DNA of 5,193 bases from an uncultured Chloroflexota bacterium (GTDB lineage Bacteria > Chloroflexota > Anaerolineae > Aggregatilineales > Phototrophicaceae). Every line of letters begins with the position of its first letter. The first letter of the stretch is position 1. The stretch is taken from positions 1-5,193 of the forward strand of contig CALMZT010000176.1 in NCBI GenBank assembly GCA_937870805.1, read 5' to 3'. Shown one piece after another: positions 1 through 5,193 of this stretch. The translations under genes and the position numbers were made by a program. The notes under the pieces were generated by a model. The model ran no database searches and was not told where the DNA came from. It was given only the letters and a program-made list of their open reading frames with translations.

Positions 1-1
1 G

Positions 2-1024
2 AGGGAAGGTCGTAAACAATGCCGCACTGCCCACCGTCAAGCCACACACAAACAGATATGCCTCGTAACGCCCGAACCAGCCGACACGGGCAAACATGAC
101 ATGCAGCAGGGTCACGCCTATCACCAGCAGGCACATCAAGGAAGGCGCGTCCCAGAACTTTTTCGCCTGGCTGTAGCGCAGACTGTATGCCAGCAAACAC
201 AGCAGCAGGGGCAGCAGCAGCGCGCGCGTCGGCGTGTTGCGCAGCAAGCCTGCGAGATTCGATGAGAGCAGCGCCGATCCCTGTTCCAGCCAGACACTCG
301 CGCCGGAACGCAGCAAAATGCTGGCAGGCAAAAACTCCCAGCCGTTGGCGATAGAAATGAGACCGTAGACGATGACAGGCAGCGCCGCGCTGAATCCCAC
401 CAGCAGACTGTGACGCCACTGACGGCGCAGCAGCCACAAGCCGCAGCCCGCCGCGATCAGAAACAGGGCTTCATAGCGTGTCATGACCAGCAGCGCGGCG
501 AGAACGGCTTCCCAGCGAGTCGGTGTGTTACGTTCCAGACGGAGCGCTACGAGCCACACGTAGGCGAGACTCAACAGGGCGTGGAGGCTGTGTTCCATGC
601 CGAGAAAGAACAGCAGGGACGCGGGGACAAAAACGATCAGCAGCAGCCCGACGACGACGGCTAACAGGGTGCTGCTTTTATAATGTCTTAAAATGACATA
701 GGACAGCCCCAGCCAAATGATCGTGATGATACTGCTGAGGACAAGCGGCGTCAGTTCATGGACACCTGTCAGGCGATAGGCGATGCCGAGCAGCAGCGTC
801 CAGAGAATGGATGAGGTGGATGAACTGAAGGCGTAGGGGGTTAAGCCCCACACGCCATTCTCGGCGAAGTGGCGCGCCATCGCCATGTGAATGTAGGTGT
901 CGTCTAAGGGATAGACGAACTGCCCCTGATTATCCTGCAAAATCGCCGACAGTGTGAACGCGCACCACCCAAAAAAGATGGCGTAGACAATGCCGAGTCC
1001 CCAATAACGCTTGACGAATTCCAC
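2..1024 (-). CDS. Polytopic membrane protein, GT-C glycosyltransferase-like (C-terminus cut by window edge)
   Basis: The minus strand is open for 341 codons from a GTG at 1024 to the left edge, with no stop. An in-frame TAA upstream limits the start, no ATG lies near it, and AAGAGG sits 9 bases before the GTG. The protein is dominated by hydrophobic segments: a first helix at about residues 9-28, then many Leu/Val/Ile-rich stretches, several made of CTG runs. After helix 1 comes an acidic pair in PLDDTYIHMAMARHF (D41, D42), followed by a Ser/Thr-rich stretch and IL-W-TLLL. This resembles the first outer loop of GT-C enzymes (DDAYI...R-A...TSPLW), where an Asp is usually catalytic. R183-Y-E185 resembles the R-P-E motif inside these families. 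By inference it transfers a sugar from a polyprenyl-linked donor in the cell membrane; donor and acceptor are unknown. It is divergent from the HEPN gene. The membrane call is strong and the enzyme class moderate. Confidence 0.8.
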   Translation of the reverse strand, partial: MEFVKRYWGLGIVYAIFFGWCAFTLSAILQDNQGQFVYPLDDTYIHMAMARHFAENGVWGLTPYAFSSSTSSILWTLLLGIAYRLTGVHELTPLVLSSIITIIWLGLSYVILRHYKSSTLLAVVVGLLLIVFVPASLLFFLGMEHSLHALLSLAYVWLVALRLERNTPTRWEAVLAALLVMTRYEALFLIAAGCGLWLLRRQWRHSLLVGFSAALPVIVYGLISIANGWEFLPASILLRSGASVWLEQGSALLSSNLAGLLRNTPTRALLLPLLLCLLAYSLRYSQAKKFWDAPSLMCLLVIGVTLLHVMFARVGWFGRYEAYLFVCGLTVGSAALFTTFP

Positions 1025-1033
1025 TGCGAGATG

Positions 1034-1039
1034 CCTCTT
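1034..1039 (-). promoter_or_regulatory. Ribosome binding site deciding the GTG start at 1024
   Basis: On the minus strand this reads AAGAGG, ending 9 bases before the GTG at 1024. It is the only good Shine-Dalgarno match near the beginning of the open frame, and no ATG precedes the first membrane helix, so it supports a GTG start. Confidence 0.55.
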
Positions 1040-1041
1040 GT

Positions 1042-1069
1042 GACTAAAATGCCAAAACTTATTTTAGTC
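1042..1069. repeat. Perfect 9-bp inverted repeat, possible operator
   Basis: GACTAAAAT (1042-1050) and ATTTTAGTC (1061-1069) are exact inverted copies around a 10-base centre. The repeat lies 17 bases upstream of the membrane protein GTG and just before its ribosome binding site. On the minus strand the right arm contains TAAAAT (1066-1061), which could be a -10 element, so a protein bound here would block that transcript. No good -35 hexamer is found at the matching distance. A further CTAAAA at 1080-1085 continues the pattern. The operator role is inference. The hairpin is AT-rich with no following T run, and it lies upstream of the gene rather than downstream, so a terminator is unlikely. 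Confidence 0.45.
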
Positions 1070-1139
1070 GAGTAAAAGGCTAAAACTCCGTTTACGTTGT
1101 CGGTTATATGCTGAGCACGCCATGCATTTGTTCTTCTCT

Positions 1140-1169
1140 TTGATACACTTAGAGTCATTCGTTCATCTT
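1140..1169 (+). promoter_or_regulatory. Weak candidate promoter for the HEPN gene
   Basis: TTGATA (1140-1145) is a fair -35 match. It is followed after 18 bases by CATCTT (1164-1169), which matches TATAAT at only three positions. It would give a leader of about 20 bases before the ATG at 1199. No better sigma-70-like pair was found in the 174-base intergenic region, and promoter consensus in the host is unknown. Confidence 0.2.
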
Positions 1170-1185
1170 ATCCTTTTATCAAGCT

Positions 1186-1190
1186 AGGTG
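1186..1190 (+). promoter_or_regulatory. Ribosome binding site for the HEPN gene
   Basis: AGGTG lies 8 bases before the ATG at 1199. A second in-frame ATG at 1208 would have 17 bases of spacing, so the first ATG is the better start. Confidence 0.6.
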
Positions 1191-1198
1191 ACCTAAAC

Positions 1199-2554
1199 AT
1201 GATTGATATGTCTATATATGGCGAAATGTTGTTTTCGTATCAAGGCAGTGGGCAACTTCGATTCTTTGATAACGAAGTTTATGAGTGTTCTTTTGAGGCA
1301 GCACAATTTGCTGATGGCACTATAAGAATGAAATGCCAGATTAAAGTTAATTGGTTATTTCCTCCTTTAGAAAGTGGCAATATAGATTTTAGGGGAACTA
1401 CAAATGATGGGAAAAAGCTGTCAATTCAAGGTCCTGCCATAATTCAAAATGCATACAGCTCCGCAGGACAAGAGGGACGTTACAGTGAATTACTTTTTAT
1501 AACATATGGTGACGCAAAAATGTCTTTTGGCGAACCAACGTGGGAGAATAAGTTTGAACTGCGATTCGGGTTGACAAATTTTACGTTTATAGGCGATAAA
1601 TTTACAAAAGAAGATGGTCAACTCAACAGGAATACACTGCAACTAGAAATTGGCGATACCGCGATAATTATTCGTCAACTTTCAGATTATAAAAAGCGAG
1701 TCGCGCTACTGGAAGCAAGAAGTGGGATTAGTGTAACTTCAGAGGCTATCTTAGAAATTCAAGATTTTGATGAAATTGACTCACGAAAAGATTTGATTCA
1801 AACGTTATCAGACATGCTGAGCTTAGCTAGAGGAACGTCAATAACATCCTCTTATATGAAAATTTTCAACAACGAAACATGTATATACGTTGAAAGTTGG
1901 AATCATTCAAAAGGAGGCTATAGCGGGGCACGTCCTATTATTGACGCTGAAAGTTTTGTGGACACAAAAAAGTTCATCGAAAGCACCCACAATCGTTTTG
2001 TGGATCTGTCGCCTGTCTATAATCTGGTGGGAATAATCCAATTGTTAATGACGGTTCGTTCAAAGGGGTTCATTGAAGTTCAGGGGATAACACTTGGTTC
2101 ATTAGTTGATTACATTACAGGTAAGTTCACAATAACTAAGAACGAACAATATATCATAGACGATGAAATTTTCACGGCATCAAAAAAAGACTTAAGAAAA
2201 GCTATAATACCAATAATCCTTGACACCTTTAAGGAAAATATCAAGAAACCCCAAGCGGAAAAAATGGCGCTCAAAGTTAATGGTTTTAATTATCCAGATA
2301 ACAAAGTCAAATTGTCTGGCTTTTGCAAAGAATTTCATGCTCCAATTCAGGAGGATGAAATTACTAATTTTGTCAAAAATAGAGATAATTTAACGCATTA
2401 TGTGCGGTTTACAACTGAAGATAAGTTCAAGGATTTCTTCAGTATGTTACATTTTGTAGATAAATTATTGTTGTCGATGCTTCAATATGAAGGTAGCTAC
2501 ATGAACGTAACTACCTCACCCTCAACAAAAGAAGATTTTAGACTCACATCCTAA
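1199..2554 (+). CDS. Putative HEPN-domain ribonuclease, ApeA-like defence protein
   Basis: This is a complete 451-residue soluble protein with no signal peptide or membrane helix. The first 150 or so residues are rich in aromatic and beta-type segments, consistent with a beta-sandwich N-terminal domain like those in ApeA-like proteins. A middle part (about 150-250) includes LSDMLSLARG (203-212), a leucine-rich stretch also seen in that group. The C-terminal part is helical and contains R395-D-N-L-T-H400, the R-x4-H catalytic motif of HEPN ribonucleases with a polar residue after the Arg. It is followed by DKLLLSMLQYEGSY (421-434), typical of the last HEPN helix. HEPN proteins of this kind are known from anti-phage abortive infection, where they cleave RNA, probably tRNA or mRNA. 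The gene is far more AT-rich than its neighbours (30% GC in 2161-2220), suggesting horizontal gain. It stands alone with its own ribosome binding site and overlaps the carboxylase gene tail to tail by 11 bp. The HEPN call is good; the ApeA-like subfamily is moderate and judged by eye. Confidence 0.75.
   Translation: MIDMSIYGEMLFSYQGSGQLRFFDNEVYECSFEAAQFADGTIRMKCQIKVNWLFPPLESGNIDFRGTTNDGKKLSIQGPAIIQNAYSSAGQEGRYSELLFITYGDAKMSFGEPTWENKFELRFGLTNFTFIGDKFTKEDGQLNRNTLQLEIGDTAIIIRQLSDYKKRVALLEARSGISVTSEAILEIQDFDEIDSRKDLIQTLSDMLSLARGTSITSSYMKIFNNETCIYVESWNHSKGGYSGARPIIDAESFVDTKKFIESTHNRFVDLSPVYNLVGIIQLLMTVRSKGFIEVQGITLGSLVDYITGKFTITKNEQYIIDDEIFTASKKDLRKAIIPIILDTFKENIKKPQAEKMALKVNGFNYPDNKVKLSGFCKEFHAPIQEDEITNFVKNRDNLTHYVRFTTEDKFKDFFSMLHFVDKLLLSMLQYEGSYMNVTTSPSTKEDFRLTS
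2492..2515 (-). terminator. Stem-loop downstream of the carboxylase, weak terminator candidate
   Basis: On the minus strand this forms a 9-bp stem (GGUAGUUAC with GUAGCUACC, one U-G wobble) and a 6-base loop, starting 28 bases after the carboxylase stop. On the plus strand the same site has a C-A mismatch in the stem, so folding is better in the carboxylase transcript. Only a poor T-containing tail (TTCATATT) follows, so termination efficiency is doubtful. It lies inside the 3' end of the HEPN reading frame. Confidence 0.3.
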
Positions 2555-4154
2555 ACACGCCAAACTTCGTTGGCACACTTGGCTTGTTGAAGCACGCGCT
2601 GAGTGCTAAGCCTAAGACGCGGCGCGTCTGCGTCGGGTCGAGGATGCCGTCATCCCACAGGCGCGCGGTGGAATAGTAGGGGCTGCCTTCGCGTTCATAT
2701 TTGTCCAGCGTCGGGCGTTTGAATTCGTCCTGTTCGTCGGGCGTCATGTCGGGCTTGCCTTCGCGCGCCAGTTGATCGCGCTTGACGGTGAGCAGCACGT
2801 TCGCCGCCTGTTCGCCGCCCATCACGCTGATGCGGCTGTTGGGCCACATAAAGAGGAAGCGCGGCTGATAGGCACGCCCGCACATGCCGTAATTGCCCGC
2901 GCCGAATGAGCCGCCGATAATCACCGTCAGCTTGGGCACGGCGGCGTTGGCGACGGCGTGTACCATCTTCGCGCCGTCTTTGGCGATGCCGCCGGCTTCA
3001 TACGCCTTGCCGACCATGAAGCCTGTGATATTCTGCAAAAACAGCAGGGGGATATTGCGCGCGGTACACAGTTCGATGAAGTGTGTGCCTTTGAGCGCCG
3101 ATTCGCTGAACAGCACGCCGTTGTTGGCGATGATGCCTACGGGGAAGCCTTCGATGCGTGCGAAGCCCGTCACCAGCGTTGTGCCGTAGTCGGCTTTGAA
3201 CTCGCGGAAGCGGCTGCCATCGACCAGGCGTGCGATCAATTCATGCACGTCGTAGCTCTCGCGGAAGCTGGCGGGGAGAATGCCGTAGAGTTCGTCAGGA
3301 TCGTAGCGCGGCGGCTCCGGAGCGGCGATGTCTGCGTCAAAATGCTTGCGCCGATTGAGAGTCTCCGCGATGCCACGCACGATTTCCAGCGCGTGTTCAT
3401 CGGATTCTGCAAAGTGATCGGCAACGCCCGATACTTGGGTATGCACGCGCGCGCCGCCGAGTTCTTCCGCCGTGACTTCTTCGCCCGTCGCAGCTTTAAC
3501 GAGCGGCGGACCCGCGAGAAAGATCGTGCCTGGCTGGTTGCCGATCACCGGGTCATCGGGCATCGCGGGAACGTATGCGCCGCCCGCCGTGCAGCTTCCC
3601 ATGACTGAGGCGATTTGTGGAATGCCCGCCGCGCTCATCTGTGCCTGGTTGTAGAAGATGCGCCCGAAGTCGTCCACGTCGGGGAATACTTCGTCCTGCA
3701 TCGGCAGGAACGCGCCGCCGCTGTCCACCAGATAGACGCACGGCAGATGATTTTCGAGCGCGATGGTTTGCGCGCGCAGATGCTTTTTGACGGTCATCGG
3801 GAAATAGGTGCCGCCTTTGACTGTCGCGTCGTTGGCGACGATCATGCACTCGACGCCGCTGATGCGCCCAATGCCAGTGACAATGCCCGCTGCCGGCGCT
3901 TCGCCGTCATACATGTCCCACGCAGCCAGCGGCGACAATTCGAGGAACGCCGAGCCGGGGTCAAGCAGCTTGTCGATGCGATCACGGACGAACAGCTTGC
4001 CCTGCTCGCGGTGACGCTGCTGATATTTTTCGCCGCCGCCTTGTGCCGCCTGTGCAAGGCGTTCGCGCAGTTCGTTCGCCAGCGCTTTGTTGTGCGCGTA
4101 GTTGGCTTGATAGCGTTCGTCACGTGTCGAGAGTTGCGATTCGAGGACTTCCAT
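2544..4154 (-). CDS. Acyl-CoA carboxylase carboxyltransferase (beta) subunit, methylcrotonoyl-CoA carboxylase type
   Basis: This complete 536-residue protein matches the usual MCC beta length. It transfers CO2 from carboxybiotin to an acyl-CoA, most likely 3-methylcrotonyl-CoA in leucine breakdown, in the cytoplasm as part of an alpha-beta complex. The N-domain carries ATVKGGTYFP, VDSGGAFLP (143-151), DEVFPD and SCTAGGAY (187-194), whose Gly-Gly pair forms an oxyanion hole. The C-domain carries NGVLFSESALKG, LQNITGFMVG and FGAGNYGMCGRAY (417-429), the second oxyanion region and a hallmark of MCC and geranyl-CoA carboxylases. The protein ends in FGVFRM, the family's usual tail. The N-terminus (ESQLSTRDERYQAN...HNKALANELRERL) also fits, supporting the ATG at 4154 despite a weak ribosome binding site. 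One oddity is M-P-D-D-P-V-I at 198-204, where relatives have a Ser/Ala-Asp-Glu. No biotin carboxylase subunit gene adjoins it here, so the partner is encoded elsewhere. Geranyl- or other acyl-CoA specificity cannot be excluded. Confidence 0.95.
   Translation of the reverse strand: MEVLESQLSTRDERYQANYAHNKALANELRERLAQAAQGGGEKYQQRHREQGKLFVRDRIDKLLDPGSAFLELSPLAAWDMYDGEAPAAGIVTGIGRISGVECMIVANDATVKGGTYFPMTVKKHLRAQTIALENHLPCVYLVDSGGAFLPMQDEVFPDVDDFGRIFYNQAQMSAAGIPQIASVMGSCTAGGAYVPAMPDDPVIGNQPGTIFLAGPPLVKAATGEEVTAEELGGARVHTQVSGVADHFAESDEHALEIVRGIAETLNRRKHFDADIAAPEPPRYDPDELYGILPASFRESYDVHELIARLVDGSRFREFKADYGTTLVTGFARIEGFPVGIIANNGVLFSESALKGTHFIELCTARNIPLLFLQNITGFMVGKAYEAGGIAKDGAKMVHAVANAAVPKLTVIIGGSFGAGNYGMCGRAYQPRFLFMWPNSRISVMGGEQAANVLLTVKRDQLAREGKPDMTPDEQDEFKRPTLDKYEREGSPYYSTARLWDDGILDPTQTRRVLGLALSACFNKPSVPTKFGVFRM
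2559..2574 (+). repeat. Small hairpin just after the HEPN stop codon
   Basis: GCCAA (2559-2563) and TTGGC (2570-2574) are perfect inverted copies around ACTTCG, starting 4 bases after the HEPN TAA. The hairpin could protect or end the HEPN transcript, but no T run follows. It also lies in the coding sequence of the carboxylase C-terminus, so it may be chance. Confidence 0.25.
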
Positions 4155-4191
4155 GTGAAATTCCAGTACAATGAAACTGTCTATTAGAGAT

Positions 4192-4196
4192 GAGAG
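4192..4196 (+). promoter_or_regulatory. Ribosome binding site deciding the ATPase start
   Basis: GAGAG ends 8 bases before the ATG at 4205. An in-frame ATG at 4190 would add five residues (MRVYL) but has TAGAG directly against it with no spacing. Related ATPases also begin with M-L-T-R-L plus an aromatic segment. The start at 4205 is therefore preferred. Confidence 0.5.
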
Positions 4197-4200
4197 TATA
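4195..4200 (-). promoter_or_regulatory. Candidate -10 element for the carboxylase gene
   Basis: The minus strand reads TATACT here, five of six matches to TATAAT, about 40 bases upstream of the carboxylase ATG. The nearest good -35 (TTGAAA, minus strand at about 4222-4227) is 21 bases away, longer than normal. The element overlaps the ribosome binding site of the divergent ATPase gene, so the two genes share a 50-base control region. Confidence 0.3.
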
Positions 4201-4204
4201 CCTT

Positions 4205-5191
4205 ATGTTGACGCGGTTACATTTCAAAAACTGGCGCAGCCTGAAAGACACAGCGATTGACTTTAAGACGCCAATTACAGTGTTTATTGGCGCGAACTCG
4301 TCGGGGAAGACGAATATTTTGGATGCGCTGCATTTTTTGCGCGATTTGATGATGCACGATCAATCATCTGATGCCGTGTACTATCAATGGGAAAGGCGCA
4401 AAGCACATACATTGAATGTGTCAGATGATATTCCAATCGAATTACAACTGAGTTTTAAGTCGCCTTCAGACAACGATTTGATGACCTACAGCTTGTCAAT
4501 AGGTCACAATAGAAAAACAAGAGGTGTTCTTTCGGAGTCTCTAACAAGTCAAAACTATAATAAGATTCTGTCCTCATTATTTAGCGGTTCCCTTGGAGAG
4601 GTCTCTACGATTGACAGCAATGTAGTAATCCATCAACCATCTCTTTTGCTACCTATCCTCCCGAAACCAGACTCTACTAATTTGGAAAAAATAGCATTAT
4701 GGGCAAAATCCCGACAACTCTACCTATTCATGGCTGAACGTTGGCAGTTACTGCATGAAAATTTTGTCCCCGCTTTAAGCGTTTCTATTGAGAAAGATGA
4801 CCACTTTTATCCTTACATGATTGATCCTGGCGCATCAAATGTGTCGCTTATCCTCGAATTCTTGCAAAAACAATATCCAGAACTCTACAACGAACTGCAA
4901 AACGATGTTCGCTGGTTGTTGGATCACGTTGATAGCCTGGAGACAGAGCACACCGAGCGCGAAACCCGTTTTTTCGTGCGCGAAAAAGGGATACAAGGCG
5001 AAGCTCCTACTATCTCTACTGGTACAGCGCGCGCTATTGCCATGTTACTCCCTTTCTACGCACTGGATATGCGTTTTTCTCAAGTGCCGGGACTTGTAGC
5101 TATTGAGGAACCAGATACAGCGCTGAATCCTTGGCTGTTACGGAACTTTGTTGAGCAGTTGCGCAATTATACGGAGCGTGAAGAACATCCG
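4205..5191 (+). CDS. AAA/ABC-type ATPase, OLD-like (C-terminus cut by window edge)
   Basis: The frame is open for 329 codons to the right edge. It begins with the pattern L-x-F-K-N-W-R-S-L-K-D typical of RecF/SMC/OLD-like ATPases. Walker A is GANSSGKT (29-36). Around 271-276 is S-T-G-T-A-R, the place of the ABC signature (often S-D-G-T) in AAA_21/OLD-type proteins. It is followed by Walker B in VAIEEPDTALNP (298-309) with the acidic pair E301-E302. The usual ending of that motif is EEPE..LHP, so D304 and N308 differ. The middle (about 60-265) carries no motif I recognise. Such ATPases power DNA-acting or defence complexes, often with a C-terminal TOPRIM nuclease or a separate nuclease partner; that part would lie beyond the window. 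The gene is divergent from the carboxylase. The ATPase call is strong; a defence role is inference from the family. Confidence 0.88.
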   Translation, partial: MLTRLHFKNWRSLKDTAIDFKTPITVFIGANSSGKTNILDALHFLRDLMMHDQSSDAVYYQWERRKAHTLNVSDDIPIELQLSFKSPSDNDLMTYSLSIGHNRKTRGVLSESLTSQNYNKILSSLFSGSLGEVSTIDSNVVIHQPSLLLPILPKPDSTNLEKIALWAKSRQLYLFMAERWQLLHENFVPALSVSIEKDDHFYPYMIDPGASNVSLILEFLQKQYPELYNELQNDVRWLLDHVDSLETEHTERETRFFVREKGIQGEAPTISTGTARAIAMLLPFYALDMRFSQVPGLVAIEEPDTALNPWLLRNFVEQLRNYTEREEHP

Positions 5192-5193
5192 CG

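Noticed and set aside
187..236. CAGCAG-rich stretch that looks like a short tandem repeat
   Set aside because: It is explained by runs of Leu codons (CTG) in membrane helices of the minus-strand gene; the copies are irregular.
410..664. 84-codon plus-strand frame rich in Gln and Arg
   Set aside because: It is the antisense shadow of Leu-rich CTG codons (read as CAG) in the membrane protein gene.
904..1158. 84-codon minus-strand open frame with an ATG at 1158
   Set aside because: It is in a different frame from the membrane protein, whose frame continues to the window edge with coherent hydrophobic segments; this one stops within that gene and its protein looks random.
2958..3608. 216-codon plus-strand open frame opposite the carboxylase
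   Set aside because: It is antisense to a highly conserved complete gene, its protein has no recognisable pattern, and long antisense frames are expected opposite GC-rich codons.
1199..4154. HEPN gene and carboxylase as one functional system or toxin-antitoxin pair
   Set aside because: They are convergent, differ strongly in composition, and the carboxylase is a complete metabolic enzyme; no small antidote gene (such as a MNT nucleotidyltransferase) is seen next to the HEPN gene.
3615..4187. 190-codon plus-strand open frame opposite the carboxylase N-terminus
   Set aside because: It is a mirror frame of the real gene, with His/Arg/Ala-rich low-information protein, no ribosome binding site of note, and overlap with the divergent promoter region.
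4821..5099. 92-codon plus-strand frame inside the ATPase gene
   Set aside because: It is an out-of-frame shadow; the ATPase frame across the same bases carries the signature-like motif and runs into Walker B.

Overview
The window holds four protein-coding genes: two complete and two cut by the window edges. I see no RNA genes, CRISPR array or insertion sequence. The backbone genes are GC-rich (sample 60-base rows: 67% at 181-240, 70% at 2761-2820). The acyl-CoA carboxylase reads like versions found in Chloroflexota and similar environmental bacteria. That taxonomic guess is tentative, because it rests on general protein resemblance only.

Layout: (1) 2-1024, minus strand, is the N-terminal 341 codons of a polytopic membrane protein resembling GT-C type glycosyltransferases. 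It starts at GTG and runs off the left edge. (2) 1025-1198 is a divergent intergenic region. It contains a perfect 9-bp inverted repeat and evenly spaced alternating CTAAAA/TTTTAG half-sites. (3) 1199-2554, plus strand, is a complete, AT-rich 451-residue protein with a C-terminal R-x4-H motif typical of HEPN ribonucleases. It is probably an ApeA-like defence or abortive-infection protein. (4) 2544-4154, minus strand, is a complete carboxyltransferase (beta) subunit of a biotin-dependent acyl-CoA carboxylase, best matching methylcrotonoyl-CoA carboxylase. It overlaps the end of the HEPN gene by 11 bp, tail to tail. (5) 4155-4204 is a 50-bp divergent spacer. (6) 4205-5191, plus strand, is the first 329 codons of an ABC/OLD-like AAA ATPase with clear Walker A, signature-like and Walker B motifs. 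It is cut by the right edge.

The genes do not form one pathway. The picture is a housekeeping leucine or branched acyl-CoA catabolism gene bracketed by two lower-GC genes of types common in bacterial immunity: a HEPN nuclease candidate and an overcoming-lysogenization-type ATPase. The HEPN gene is the best candidate for an undescribed or poorly described defence protein. The ATPase may be the first gene of a system continuing past the window. No functional link between these two genes can be shown from this sequence, since they are separated by an oppositely oriented gene.
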